A stretch of DNA of 64,000 nucleotides from Rheinheimera pacifica (GTDB lineage Bacteria; Pseudomonadota; Gammaproteobacteria; Enterobacterales; Alteromonadaceae), in contig NZ_FNXF01000003.1 of assembly GCF_900108485.1 (NCBI RefSeq), positions 142,530 through 206,529 on the forward strand, given 5' to 3'. Position 1 is the first letter of the stretch. Every line of letters begins with the position of its first letter. Of the stretch, positions 44,561 to 53,550 are shown piece by piece. The position numbers were made by a program, and so were the translations under genes. The notes below the pieces were generated by a model. The model did no database searches, was not told the origin of the DNA, and saw only the letters and a program-made list of their open reading frames with translations.

Positions 44561-45340
44561 TTATAACCCGTCAGAGAGCGTTTGGCGCATTCGGGCTTCT
44601 TTTGCCGCCAGATCCCCGGCCAGCATATTTTCACGCCCTTTGCCCGGGTTATAGTTCCAACCAGGCTCAATGCCTTGCGGTAGCACTTCCACTTCACCAG
44701 TGCGCCGGTTTATCCACTGCCGGTCTTTACTTGCGGGTGCAGAGGTTGACACCTTGCCGGATGCAATCAACTTGTCGGCCTCGTATTGCGATACCTGCCG
44801 GATCCAGCACTTGCAGCCCCAGCCGTTTGGTGTCATGTGCACATCCCACCATGGATCATCGGCGGGTAATAAGGTGTTCTTCCACTTCGCATGGTCCACC
44901 CTATGCTGCTCACTTGGCCCCAGCTGATACAGCAAGTAGGGCATTGTGCGCTTGGTTCTCTGGATACGCTCCCACTGGCCTGCACTTCTGGCGGTGCGCA
45001 TATTGGTTTTATAAATGGTTTTTATACGGCCTTCACTGCCCAGTTGCACCAGCTTTGTTTCTTCGGTTAATGGGTCCTGCATTGTCTGCACACCCCACCA
45101 ACCAGACTTTACCAGCAAGGGCTTAAGGGTATTGCGAAACTGCTCAAACGTTTGGCCACTTGCAATGGCATCCTGCACGATTTGCTTAACGTCTACTAAC
45201 AAATCAGCGTTAAGCATCTTTGCCACAGTAAACGCATTGGCCTGTTCTTCTTTCCACACATCGCGGTAATCGAAGCCCGGCTTAATGCCTTTGCGCCTGA
45301 ACCAGTCCAGCGCTTCTTTTGGGACCAGAGTTTCAGCCAT
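44561..45340 (-). CDS. phage minor head / morphogenesis protein (Mu gp30-like)
   Basis: 259 residues, shorter than Mu gp30. AGQWERIQRTKRTMPYLLYQLGPSEQHRVDHAKWKNTLLPADDPWWDVHMTPNGWGCKCWIRQVS (motif HMTPNGWGCKCWIRQVS) is the MuF head morphogenesis signature. Enters the procapsid near the portal. Overlaps gp29 by eight bases. It lacks the toxin-type C-terminal fusions sometimes found on such proteins. Confidence 0.9.
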   Translation of the reverse strand: MAETLVPKEALDWFRRKGIKPGFDYRDVWKEEQANAFTVAKMLNADLLVDVKQIVQDAIASGQTFEQFRNTLKPLLVKSGWWGVQTMQDPLTEETKLVQLGSEGRIKTIYKTNMRTARSAGQWERIQRTKRTMPYLLYQLGPSEQHRVDHAKWKNTLLPADDPWWDVHMTPNGWGCKCWIRQVSQYEADKLIASGKVSTSAPASKDRQWINRRTGEVEVLPQGIEPGWNYNPGKGRENMLAGDLAAKEARMRQTLSDGL

Positions 45341-46889
45341 CCTGGTTGTCTCCTAAACCCCGCAACTGAAACATATACTGTGCCATCTGCGCGATAAACT
45401 GCTCAGCTCCGAGCTGCTCTTGCAAGGCCGGTAAACCTGCAGCGAACTCTTCATAACTGGCAGACTTATTTGCCAGCTCAGTAATCGGGTTCATAAATTC
45501 TTCAGCCACTTGCTCCCATTCGCTCATAGCCTCGTTGATTAGTGCGTCAATTTCGGCGTCTGCATCTGCGGTACTCATCACACGGTTAATGGCTATACGG
45601 CGGTTCGTCGCAATAGGATACCCTTGCATAGCAACCGACTGCAGAGGCTGCAACGTTTCTTCACCGTCTTCAACCAGGCTTAAACCGAACTTGTCTGCCA
45701 TTTCTGAGGCTGATACTTTCAGTCCCCGGTCAATCAATGGCGTGATGCTCTCTACCAGCATCTTTAAGTCTTCCGGCTCTGGCACCTTAATCCGCACTTT
45801 CGGATAACGTTGCTGAACACCCCAGTTTAAAATGATATACGGCTTGATTAAATATTCATTGACTGACGATTCAAGCTGCCGCGCATCCCACTTTGCAATG
45901 TCAATACGCACTTCGTTGTGCACCGTCGCCTGCGATTGTGAGCTACCATTATCTGCAGTCATGGTTTGGCCAAGCACCGCTTTTGACACTTGCTCATCAC
46001 ACCAGCGCGCCATGTTCTCAAACAGCGTATTACCGCCATTGCCCTTGGCTGTTTCAATCAGTTCAATCTTCATCGACTCAGGGATTACTGCCCCCGCATC
46101 TGAGGCAATACGGCTAATGGCATTAATCAAGGTGCTGATATCATCAGTGCTGGCGTTGGCCCCGTACTTACCAATGCGCACCGGAATGCCAAATACCTCG
46201 GCAAAGGCCCACCAGTCGCGGATGGTAAATGACTTAAGCATGTACATCACAGCCACAAGCCGCGCTAAACCATTGCGCCACACGCTGCCCGACTTAGAGC
46301 GCGGTGTATGTAAGATAAACTTGTAGGGTTCCAGTGGGGCACCGGTTGGCGCATCTTCACTAATCAGCAGAATTTGCTGCAGGGTCTCTTGATCCTGACG
46401 CAGGTAGCGCGGGTCTACCCATTTGTAATCCTGCGGTTTCCATGGGGTGGATTTGGTGTCCCACAGAATTTGCACCAATGCTAAACCCTTACCCAGGCCA
46501 TCCAGTAAATCAAAGAACAGCTCGGGTATTTGGTCATCATTCATGATCTCCCGTGCACGCTCTGCCATCAGCAGGTCATTGGCGTCATCACTGGCCGCTT
46601 CAACGGTTGGCGCAATGGCAGCCACCGCCAGCTTGCGGGTGCGCAGCTGGGCGGAGTAATGCAAGTCGCGCTCTTCAATTTCTTCTGCCAGCGTCATATA
46701 GGCTTCAGGATCGTTGCCGTCGATTACACTGCGCAGAATACCTGCCAGCCTTTGTGGTGTTAGTGTTGACGCCACACTGGCCGGGCGCGGATTACGCACC
46801 CCGGTGGTGTAGGCCCTGGCAATATCTTCTGCCATTACGCCGGGCTCTATTTTAAATGGCTTGCCATTGGCATCTAAGATTGCACTCAT
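45333..46889 (-). CDS. portal protein (Mu gp29-like, DUF935)
   Basis: 518 residues. HYSAQLRTRKLAVAAI, GKGLALVQILWDTK, FTIRDWWAFAEVFGIPVRIGKYG and QTMTADNGSSQSQATVHNEVR are DUF935 portal motifs. Forms the ring through which DNA enters the head. Overlaps the terminase by four bases (ATGA). Confidence 0.94.
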   Translation of the reverse strand: MSAILDANGKPFKIEPGVMAEDIARAYTTGVRNPRPASVASTLTPQRLAGILRSVIDGNDPEAYMTLAEEIEERDLHYSAQLRTRKLAVAAIAPTVEAASDDANDLLMAERAREIMNDDQIPELFFDLLDGLGKGLALVQILWDTKSTPWKPQDYKWVDPRYLRQDQETLQQILLISEDAPTGAPLEPYKFILHTPRSKSGSVWRNGLARLVAVMYMLKSFTIRDWWAFAEVFGIPVRIGKYGANASTDDISTLINAISRIASDAGAVIPESMKIELIETAKGNGGNTLFENMARWCDEQVSKAVLGQTMTADNGSSQSQATVHNEVRIDIAKWDARQLESSVNEYLIKPYIILNWGVQQRYPKVRIKVPEPEDLKMLVESITPLIDRGLKVSASEMADKFGLSLVEDGEETLQPLQSVAMQGYPIATNRRIAINRVMSTADADAEIDALINEAMSEWEQVAEEFMNPITELANKSASYEEFAAGLPALQEQLGAEQFIAQMAQYMFQLRGLGDNQDG

Positions 46890-48496
46890 AGTCTTATCCC
46901 TCTGCCGCGCAAGTCATGCTGCGGCATATCATCAAATCGGTTGTTGTCGGCGGCGGTACCAAGGAAGCGGCGGTGAGATTCATCCCCATGCGCCTTAATG
47001 GTGTGCAGTTCGTAGCGGGTTATATCTGCCTTAGATGCCAGCACGGCGAGGAATATAGCCACAGCGCTGTCGCCGTGTCTTTTGTTACCATCGCTGCCAA
47101 CTGTGCGGCTGTCATCAATACCAGGCACGCCTCTGAATATTTGGATCTGGCCTAAGTCGGTGATCACGTCTTCATGCTTGGGTAACAGCAGTTCGTTGTC
47201 TTCAAACATGGCTTTAAAGCGCGGCATGTTCTCGCGGTAGAACGCCACAGACAGCATGACCTCAACCACTTCGGCACCGTACTTGTAACGGGCTTGCTCA
47301 GCTAAGTACTGGCCGTTGCCGCGTGCGTCCAGGTAAATACCATCACGCCGTGGCAGCCGGTCACAGATGAAGTAAAGCGCCTGTTCTTGCTGTTTAAACG
47401 GTACGTTCTTCAGCTCAACTAAAAACGGTACGGTGCGCTTTGTATCGTTTTCAACAGTGATGGGGGCGAATACCGTTAAGTCACCGCTACGCGCAAAGTC
47501 TTCGCCCAGGGCGTGCCGTAAATCCGGTGGCAGCTTGTTCAGCTCTGGCACTACATGCTGCTCCAGCCACTCTTGCATCTCGCCAATGCGGGCATGCTCA
47601 CTGGCTTCGTTAAATGCTGTGGTGCCGGTGAATCTCAGGATAGGTGCGTTAAGTATTGCGGCACGTTCACGCAGGCCACGGCTGATATAAGCACCGCCGC
47701 CGTTCTTCGGTACGCAGTAGTATTCTTCAAGCGCATCTTCTTCGGTGGCTGTATCGCGCAAAAGATTGCTTAACCATTCATCCTGAGCGGCCTGACTCCA
47801 TTCTTTCTTTGTGACCTGGCAGATACGCTTGAACAGACCTTCTTCGATAGCCAATTCGATATCAATGCGGTGAACACTAAAACGCTTTTTACCAGCACGA
47901 CTGTCAGTGATCAGAGTATTAAAAAGGTTATCAATACCATTGTGTGTGGAGATGATGCGGACACGGCTGCCCCACATGGTTAATGCCATAGCCGCTTTAA
48001 GCAGGGCTGCTAAGTCTTTTTGAATAGAGCCTTCATCAATAACAACGTTACCCTGCATACCACGTAAGTTGGCAGGGTTAGAGCTAAGTGCTTTGACCTT
48101 GAACCCTGATGCAAAATTAATTACATAGACCAGGATATCCTTATCTTCATCAGCTAAGACTTCTTCATCAACTTCACCCGCTGCCAGGTTATATGCTTTT
48201 GCCCACATAGCACAGGCATCGATAAACTCTCTGGCCATGTCTTTTGTAGTGCCTACATAGAATGTATCGCAGCCACCAGCACTGGCCGACATAGATCCAT
48301 TTAAGGCAGCGTCTGCAGCTTCGGCCCACGTAAGCCCTGTGCGGCGACTTTTCTCAGCAATCTTTAGTTGGGACTGATCTGCTATCCAACGTTTTTGATA
48401 AGGTAACAGAACTTCGTCTTTATCAAACTGCCCGTCAACAATTGCCGAGGCAGACTGATTACGAAGTTCATTTTCTGCCTGAGCAACGGAAGTCAT
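46886..48496 (-). CDS. terminase large subunit (Mu gp28-like)
   Basis: 536 residues. RTGLTWAEAADAAL near the N terminus stands where the ATP loop lies; VVIDEGSIQKDLAALL is Walker B-like; the nuclease domain includes EDFARSGDLTVFAPI and IYLDARGNGQYLAEQA. Pumps DNA into the head and cuts it. Overlaps gp27 by four bases. Confidence 0.93.
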   Translation of the reverse strand: MTSVAQAENELRNQSASAIVDGQFDKDEVLLPYQKRWIADQSQLKIAEKSRRTGLTWAEAADAALNGSMSASAGGCDTFYVGTTKDMAREFIDACAMWAKAYNLAAGEVDEEVLADEDKDILVYVINFASGFKVKALSSNPANLRGMQGNVVIDEGSIQKDLAALLKAAMALTMWGSRVRIISTHNGIDNLFNTLITDSRAGKKRFSVHRIDIELAIEEGLFKRICQVTKKEWSQAAQDEWLSNLLRDTATEEDALEEYYCVPKNGGGAYISRGLRERAAILNAPILRFTGTTAFNEASEHARIGEMQEWLEQHVVPELNKLPPDLRHALGEDFARSGDLTVFAPITVENDTKRTVPFLVELKNVPFKQQEQALYFICDRLPRRDGIYLDARGNGQYLAEQARYKYGAEVVEVMLSVAFYRENMPRFKAMFEDNELLLPKHEDVITDLGQIQIFRGVPGIDDSRTVGSDGNKRHGDSAVAIFLAVLASKADITRYELHTIKAHGDESHRRFLGTAADNNRFDDMPQHDLRGRGIRL

Positions 48497-49077
48497 TTCG
48501 CAATACCTAAGATCTGACGCTTAATATCAGCGGCAGTTTCTGCGGTTAAACCGGCAGTCTTAACAATTTTTTCAGTCTTATCCGCCACCTCAATCGCAAA
48601 GGCACTACGGATTTCTTTCTCTACTTTAAGGCTCGACATAGACGCCGCTTCAATGCGTTGCACCACCAAGGCCAGCTGCCCCAGCGCTTTAGGTGATATA
48701 GGTTCAGCGCCATCTTCGGCGGCTTCGTCCATCAGCTTCATGCTGGTTTCAAACGCCATGGTGCGCACGAACTCCTGCAGCAACTTGCCCACGTCTGAGG
48801 TTGGAGCCTGGCCTAGCTTGCTGATCCATACCTCTGCCACTTCGCGTGACTGCCGGATGCGCTCACCCACACCTTCAAACTTTTGGGCATAGCGGTTTAA
48901 TCCGGTGCGGCTTAGCTTGGCGTCTTCGGGCAAGCCAGCCTCTTCAATCATTTGATTGATAGCTTCACGGATATCGGTTTGATGCATATCGCCACTGCGG
49001 ATAAACGCATGCAGCTGATCGCGGATAACCTGCGGCAGCAGGTTAACTTTGGACTTACGACTACCTGATAATTGCAT
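48493..49077 (-). CDS. terminase small subunit candidate (Mu gp27-like, DUF3486)
   Basis: 194 residues. NLLPQVIRDQLHAFIRSGDMHQTDIREAINQMIEEAGLP (motif SGDMHQTDIREAIN) and LSRTGLNRYAQKFE are DUF3486 segments, with an HTH. Probably recognises DNA for packaging together with gp28. Confidence 0.9.
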   Translation of the reverse strand: MQLSGSRKSKVNLLPQVIRDQLHAFIRSGDMHQTDIREAINQMIEEAGLPEDAKLSRTGLNRYAQKFEGVGERIRQSREVAEVWISKLGQAPTSDVGKLLQEFVRTMAFETSMKLMDEAAEDGAEPISPKALGQLALVVQRIEAASMSSLKVEKEIRSAFAIEVADKTEKIVKTAGLTAETAADIKRQILGIAK

Positions 49078-49086
49078 AACGCCCCC

Positions 49087-49377
49087 TTAAGCCCGTGGGC
49101 GTTTAACACCCGGCACAGTGGCTTGGCCAGTGGCTACATCGTCACCACGGCCAGTCAGGCGGGCTATTTGGTAGTCAGACAACGTGCGCAACGTAATTAG
49201 ATCCTGCTCTGCCAGCCAGGCTAAATGGGTGCGCACCTGGTCGCGGCTAACGTTGTGGCCATACGCTTCCAGGCATGAATCCAGAATGGACTCGTTAGCC
49301 TCAAAGCCCTGCATCTCACGCAAAGAGCGCAGGATCACAAGGCGCTGGTCTTCCGTTAATAATGTTTTAAATGACAT
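49087..49377 (-). CDS. Mu gp26-like winged-helix protein (VpaChn25_0724 family)
   Basis: 96 residues. LTEDQRLVILRSLREMQGFEANESILDSCLEAYGHNVSRDQVRTHLAWLAEQDL (motif DQVRTHLAWLAEQDLI) fits a winged HTH of the ArsR-like VpaChn25_0724 phage family. The role is unknown; its constant place beside gp27 suggests DNA packaging. Confidence 0.85.
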   Translation of the reverse strand: MSFKTLLTEDQRLVILRSLREMQGFEANESILDSCLEAYGHNVSRDQVRTHLAWLAEQDLITLRTLSDYQIARLTGRGDDVATGQATVPGVKRPRA

Positions 49378-49385
49378 ATAAACCC

Positions 49386-49685
49386 CTATTTATCATCCTT
49401 CAAACGCTGTTCTAATAGCAGTTGTGCCAGGTGTTGAACGGGCCGGATTTTCTCTTCCAGCGTTTCTACACTTCCTTTGGTGCGCTCCAGCGCAACCAGC
49501 AACTCAGTGATTTGCGTCTGGGTTGGCAAGCTGTCTACATGGGCTTGCAGCTGGTCAACTTTCTTTTCAACTTTTGCCAGGTCTTCACGCCTGGCGTAGG
49601 TCTTGGATAGCAGCGCTAATATCACCATGCCTGCAGTACTCATTGCCGCCCACAGCATGGGCCAGTAAGCTTTAAGCCACTCCAT
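49386..49685 (-). CDS. Mu gp25-like membrane protein (DUF2730)
   Basis: 99 residues: one membrane segment (YWPMLWAAMSTAGMVILALL) then a coiled coil (REDLAKVEKKVDQLQAHVDSL). Matches DUF2730. The shape recalls an i-spanin and it lies within the lysis set, so a spanin-type role is possible but not shown. Confidence 0.82.
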   Translation of the reverse strand: MEWLKAYWPMLWAAMSTAGMVILALLSKTYARREDLAKVEKKVDQLQAHVDSLPTQTQITELLVALERTKGSVETLEEKIRPVQHLAQLLLEQRLKDDK

Positions 49686-49903
49686 TAGCGCGCCTCCTTA
49701 ATTGCCTGGCAGCCAATACAACGCACGGCGTGAGGTACTGCAGCTAAACGTGGTAACGGGATTTCTTCACTACATTCAACGCAACAGCGGGCACCTTGCT
49801 TGTCTGTCAGCGGTTGCTCTGTAACTTGATCCAACTGTCGTGCAAGGGCATTGTCTCTAAACGCCTGCTCTACATCTGAGGCGCGATCAAACAGGTCTGT
49901 CAT
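49685..49903 (-). CDS. TraR/DksA-type C4 zinc-finger protein
   Basis: 72 residues with CCVECSEEIPLPRLAAVPHAVRCIGCQ (CxxC-17-CxxC), the TraR/DksA zinc finger. Such phage proteins can bind RNA polymerase and mimic DksA-ppGpp. Overlaps both neighbours slightly. Confidence 0.88.
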   Translation of the reverse strand: MTDLFDRASDVEQAFRDNALARQLDQVTEQPLTDKQGARCCVECSEEIPLPRLAAVPHAVRCIGCQAIKEAR

Positions 49904-50499
49904 TGACGCCCCTTAACAAGGCCAGCCAATGCACCTGTAACTTTGGCGCCACTGCCTTTGGGGTGAGGGGCAAAGCCGTCCAGGGTACGCAAACCCATGT
50001 AAGCCCAGGCCGGGGTAGAAAGAAAAATTGCAACGTAAACATCAACACCAGTGCCGAAGCCAAACGCTTTTAAGCCTTCCATCAAAAAGCAGTACACAAA
50101 CGTTGCCCACATTGACTTACGCGCCATGTTAGGCCGGGTAGTTCTGATGTACGGGTCTTCGGCTTTATCGCCTGCCCGAATGGTCTCTTGCGTTTCGTGG
50201 TGCTCAGCCTGTTTATCGCCAAGCTGTAGCTCCTGGCGGCGGGTTATTTCCTTTTCCATTTCGACTTTAATACGCTCCAGCTCAACGATGCCTTCTGGCG
50301 GTAGCTTTTGCATTTCGCGGGTAAGCGCCATTTCCTTTTGCGCACTGCTCATGCCCAAGGCGCTATCCACTTGCTCGACCATACCGGCCACTTTTTCGGC
50401 AGTTTCACTACCACCGAACATGGCCGATATGCCACGGATGGCCGCCGGGCCAACCTCCATAGCAAGCTTTGCGGCCCCTAAAATTATTGAAAGAGACAT
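49900..50499 (-). CDS. holin-like protein (3TM GTA-type family)
   Basis: 199 residues. A long helical charged part (QKEMALTREMQKLPPEGIVELERIKVEMEKEI region) is followed by membrane segments (SMWATFVYCFLMEGLKAFGF; VAIFLSTPAWAYMGLRTL). NMARKSMWAT is typical of the 3TM holin family. Works with the muramidase two genes upstream. Confidence 0.8.
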   Translation of the reverse strand: MSLSIILGAAKLAMEVGPAAIRGISAMFGGSETAEKVAGMVEQVDSALGMSSAQKEMALTREMQKLPPEGIVELERIKVEMEKEITRRQELQLGDKQAEHHETQETIRAGDKAEDPYIRTTRPNMARKSMWATFVYCFLMEGLKAFGFGTGVDVYVAIFLSTPAWAYMGLRTLDGFAPHPKGSGAKVTGALAGLVKGRQ

Positions 50500-50753
50500 T
50501 GTTTTAAACTCCTGAATTTAGATAGATTGTCGGTGCCGCCGGGCACCGCAGTTTGATTAACATAGATATGCAAGCGGATATCGCCCTCAGTGACGTTATT
50601 CCAGCCAGCAGCAAAATAAGCCTGCATGGTGGCGCAGTGGCTAAACAGCGGAGGGTGAGCAGGAACGGGCTGGCCCGTGTTGTGAGAATGCAATTCAGCA
50701 CTAAGGCGCTTTGCGCGCCCCTGGGCTTTCGAGTAGTCCCAGTTCCTGCCCAT
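50484..50753 (-). CDS. small phage protein of unknown function
   Basis: 89 residues from MGRNWDYSKAQGRAKRLSAEL, chosen because its ATG overlaps the muramidase stop as TAATG. Not recognised. The N terminus is basic and the C-terminal part (DIRLHIYVNQ) is beta-like. Overlaps the holin start by 16 bases. Confidence 0.7.
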   Translation of the reverse strand: MGRNWDYSKAQGRAKRLSAELHSHNTGQPVPAHPPLFSHCATMQAYFAAGWNNVTEGDIRLHIYVNQTAVPGGTDNLSKFRSLKQCLFQ

Positions 50754-51346
50754 TAGTAAATCTCCCACGCGGCATTGGTCAGGCTAACTAAGCGGTTATG
50801 CCAGCCCTCAATGAAGCGGCCTTGCGTTGTGTTCTTCAGCAGAATACGGGCATAAAAACGTGCACGGCGCAGGCCATAGCGTGCACACAGATATTCAACA
50901 TCAGTACCGTGGATAGCAGCGCGGGATAAAGGGCCAATCTTGCCATCGGCTTTAGTACCGGCAATTTCCTGCAGCATTAAAAGTGCATTGGTTACGCCAT
51001 GCTGTACAGCGGCGTCGAAGGTGTACAGCGCAACAGGCCCGGCCCATTGCTGGCAGTAGGCAGGTTTCCAATAGTAGGTGTGGTAAACAGAGACTATTTT
51101 ATCCAGCGATAAAGACGAGATATCCAACGCAGGAAAAGCGCGCTTGCTAATGCCGCCTTTGGTTTCGCCACCGACGTCTTTGGGGTCGTTAACATAACCT
51201 AAGTTTGGATAAGGTATGCCAGCTGCATTAAGTGCGCCTTCTTCAATAAGCACAAAGCGCACAGCATGGCAGAACTCAGGCGTATATCCTGCCGTAGCAA
51301 ATGGGTAACTGGCCGGTGGTAAAGCAGCGTGAGAGCCGGAAAGCAT
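50753..51346 (-). CDS. endolysin, GH108 N-acetylmuramidase
   Basis: 197 residues. The GH108 catalytic Glu lies in VLIEEGALNAAG; NDPKDVGGETKGGISKRAFP is the family signature; the C-terminal peptidoglycan-binding domain has TKADGKIGPLSRAAI. Cuts the glycan strand at lysis. No classical signal peptide. The start is close after a terminator-like hairpin and has no clear ribosome site, so it may be a few codons off. Confidence 0.92.
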   Translation of the reverse strand: MLSGSHAALPPASYPFATAGYTPEFCHAVRFVLIEEGALNAAGIPYPNLGYVNDPKDVGGETKGGISKRAFPALDISSLSLDKIVSVYHTYYWKPAYCQQWAGPVALYTFDAAVQHGVTNALLMLQEIAGTKADGKIGPLSRAAIHGTDVEYLCARYGLRRARFYARILLKNTTQGRFIEGWHNRLVSLTNAAWEIY

Positions 51347-51390
51347 AAAAGCACAACCTGATTAAGTATATTAATCGAATTGTGCTTTTT
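51347..51390 (-). terminator. hairpin between cargo gene and lysis genes
   Basis: AAAAGCACAA and TTGTGCTTTT pair around an inner palindrome (GATTAAGTATATTAATC). T-runs flank it on both strands. It separates the Mor-cargo unit from the late lysis genes; the inner palindrome could also be an activator site for the late promoter. Confidence 0.65.
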
Positions 51391-51423
51391 ATTTAGGGGC
51401 TGGATTAATTAACGCGGGTTGTT

Positions 51424-51870
51424 CTATTTGACGCGAGCGAGTTCTTTTAATTCTTTAACACCTTTGCCTGAGAAACACATTTTCACTGAATCGCCAGCTT
51501 CTTCAATGGTTAAACAAACATTACCGTCTTTAATCAGAGCATTAATAATTTCGACATTTACAGCATCATCCGAGTAAACGACAGCCTTATTTTTACCAAG
51601 GCACTGCAACTTAAAATCATGATGTCCACCGACAACTATCAAGCTTGCAAATGGTTCAGTGTAAGACTCAGCCACATAACATTTCTCATAGGGTAGAAAT
51701 AAGCCGAACCTCAAACTACCATCCTTGTAGGTTTTTATCATAGCGCTTAATTTACCGCTCACGATATCCAATGAGGTATACACATTAGGCTGATCAGTTT
51801 GAGCCCAATCACTTTCGCCTGCCATTATCGGTGATGAAATCAGGGCTGCAATCAACATTAACTTCTTCAT
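51424..51870 (-). CDS. secreted phage cargo protein (moron) of unknown function
   Basis: 148 residues with a signal peptide (MKKLMLIAALISSPIMAGES). The mature part is beta-rich and holds four cysteines (in EKCYV, LQCLG, NVCLT and KMCFS), likely two disulfides in the periplasm. AAGGAAAGG precedes the ATG. It lies between Mor and the lysis genes, with its own terminator, the usual setting for a lysogenic-conversion gene. Not recognised. Confidence 0.72.
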   Translation of the reverse strand: MKKLMLIAALISSPIMAGESDWAQTDQPNVYTSLDIVSGKLSAMIKTYKDGSLRFGLFLPYEKCYVAESYTEPFASLIVVGGHHDFKLQCLGKNKAVVYSDDAVNVEIINALIKDGNVCLTIEEAGDSVKMCFSGKGVKELKELARVK

Positions 51871-51880
51871 AAACCTTTCC

Positions 51881-52294
51881 TTAAAACAAATCCGGTTGTC
51901 TGTTTTTCACTTCTCGCTTGCGCATCTTAGCAACAACCCGATAGATATGCTGCATGCTTTTGTCGTACTTGCGTGACAGCTCCTCAACGTTGTCGCCCTT
52001 AAACTCCTGCCAGATGGACAGGTTCATAATCTCCGCTTCTAACTGGCGGCCCCGTGGCAGATACAGCTGCACGCCGCCGAACTCGCGGCAAATGCGATTC
52101 AGCAACGCGATAGCAATTTTAGTGTCGGCACCATGCGTTTCAAGTTCGTTTTTAAACATGGCGTAAATCTGCCGCATTGCTTCTGGCCAGCGCTGCGACT
52201 CTTCATCTTCGGCTATGCGCTCAACGTCATCTAAGCTGACATTGTCATAACCAAAGAAATCGCCGGTATCGTCTGCTGCATTATGCTCACTCAT
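51881..52294 (-). CDS. mor: Mor-type middle-gene transcription activator
   Basis: 137 residues. The acidic N terminus is followed by AIALLNRICREFGGVQLYLPRGRQL, the Mor dimer domain, and an HTH (EEFKGD-like EFKGDNVEELSRKYDKSMQHIYRVVAKMR, abridged). Turns on middle/late transcription. No separate C protein is seen, so Mor may control all later genes. Confidence 0.92.
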   Translation of the reverse strand: MSEHNAADDTGDFFGYDNVSLDDVERIAEDEESQRWPEAMRQIYAMFKNELETHGADTKIAIALLNRICREFGGVQLYLPRGRQLEAEIMNLSIWQEFKGDNVEELSRKYDKSMQHIYRVVAKMRKREVKNRQPDLF

Positions 52295-52775
52295 GGTTCA
52301 CCTCAATAATGCGGCCACCCAGTTTTAGCATGTGCGCTTCAAACAGGCGGCGGTCTTCCTCGGGGTTAGTTACGGTTTGCGCTTTGTACTCAATGGTACT
52401 GCCTGCCGGTGTTTCAGCGGCTATCTGCCCAAGGCGGGTGGTAAGCACTTTGCGCAGGTAGTTGTGGTTGGTTAGCTGTTTGCCGTTACCGTTTATGCGG
52501 TTTTGCTGCAGGCTGGCCACGGTTTGCTCCAGCGCTTCGGCCAAAGCATTGTGGTTGCTGGTTAGTGCCAGAGCTTCCTGCACCAGGCTAAGTGCCTTGC
52601 TGTTGCTTAGGTCTTGTTTGGTTGGCCGGAACAGCGCCAGATACGCCACCATATTGCCACCCAGCTTGTAATTCATACGCGCAAACTGGCCCAGCAACTG
52701 GCGGCCAGCATCGTCGGCCACCAGTTGATCCAGGTGGATATTTGAATGGCAAACAGGGCAGCGGCTTAATTTCAT
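52287..52775 (-). CDS. phage early protein with N-terminal zinc knuckle
   Basis: 162 residues, not recognised. MKLSRCPVCHSNIHLDQLV gives a CxxC...H zinc-type start; the rest is helical and basic. Overlaps gp16 (ATGA) and Mor, so translation is coupled. Confidence 0.72.
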   Translation of the reverse strand: MKLSRCPVCHSNIHLDQLVADDAGRQLLGQFARMNYKLGGNMVAYLALFRPTKQDLSNSKALSLVQEALALTSNHNALAEALEQTVASLQQNRINGNGKQLTNHNYLRKVLTTRLGQIAAETPAGSTIEYKAQTVTNPEEDRRLFEAHMLKLGGRIIEVNHE

Positions 52776-53356
52776 AGCATGGCCCCGTTAATGCGCTCCC
52801 AGCGTTGCAGCAACTCTTTGTAGCTGTCTTTCGGATCAGGCTGGTAGCCGCGCTTTTTAAGGTTTTCAAACAAGCAGCGGCGCGCCCAGCGCTTTAAGCT
52901 GTTAAGGGTTCTGGCCGCATCCTCACCGCGTAACCACTGCACCTCGGCAATGCCGGTGCCATCGTTAGCCGCCGCTGTCATGCGTTGCACCCAGGCGTTT
53001 AGGGCCGCTTCACTGCCGTCTTCAATAAAGCCGGCGCGGTGCATAAAAATCCACAGGGCGCGTATAGCACTGCGCTCGCCCTTCGGGCCATCTGCCGTGC
53101 GTGGGCTTAAACGCTTATTAGCTGTTGGTTTAAAACCCAAGTCTTTAAACGCTTCAAGCACTGTAAAAAGCTCTGGCACTGTTAGCTGGCTGCAGCTGGT
53201 CTTGCCCTTTGCGTAGTGCGCAAGGTTTGCGCGGTAGCTGTCTTCATCCATACCCAGCTGGGTGCGTGCGATGTGGATCATGCTAATCAGGGTTCGCCGC
53301 TGTTCAGCAGCAGCTGTAACGCCGGAACGCCGGGCCTTTTCTGTGATATAGGTCAT
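52772..53356 (-). CDS. Mu gp16-like regulatory protein (DUF1018)
   Basis: 194 residues. RTLISMIHIARTQLGMDEDSYRANLAHYAKGKTSCSQLTVPELFTVLEAFKDLGF (motif ARTQLGMDEDSYRA) is the DUF1018 core; the C terminus has LNSLKRWARRCLFENLKKRG. Function not known; it precedes Mor in many Mu-like phages. Confidence 0.9.
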   Translation of the reverse strand: MTYITEKARRSGVTAAAEQRRTLISMIHIARTQLGMDEDSYRANLAHYAKGKTSCSQLTVPELFTVLEAFKDLGFKPTANKRLSPRTADGPKGERSAIRALWIFMHRAGFIEDGSEAALNAWVQRMTAAANDGTGIAEVQWLRGEDAARTLNSLKRWARRCLFENLKKRGYQPDPKDSYKELLQRWERINGAML

Positions 53357-53550
53357 TCGGCACCTGCCTTGGCTTGCTGGCGTAGTTGGTTTTCACTGAC
53401 AGCCTTATCGTAATCTACCAAAACAAATAGCCCGGTATCCTCGCCACACATGCAAGCTAACTCGTCAAAAGCTTTCTTGTTTTCGCCTTTAAGCATTAGG
53501 CCCATAATGATGCTGTACTTCTGTTTTCTTTCATCTTTTTTAAGTGGCAT
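53353..53550 (-). CDS. small phage protein of unknown function
   Basis: 65 residues from the ATG in a TGATG overlap with the gene before. Helical, with CMCGED in the middle. Not recognised. The end overlaps gp16. Confidence 0.65.
   Translation of the reverse strand: MPLKKDERKQKYSIIMGLMLKGENKKAFDELACMCGEDTGLFVLVDYDKAVSENQLRQQAKAGAE

Noticed and set aside
44602-45126. 174-codon plus-strand frame opposite gp30
   Set aside because: Shadow of a conserved head gene; no start signal.
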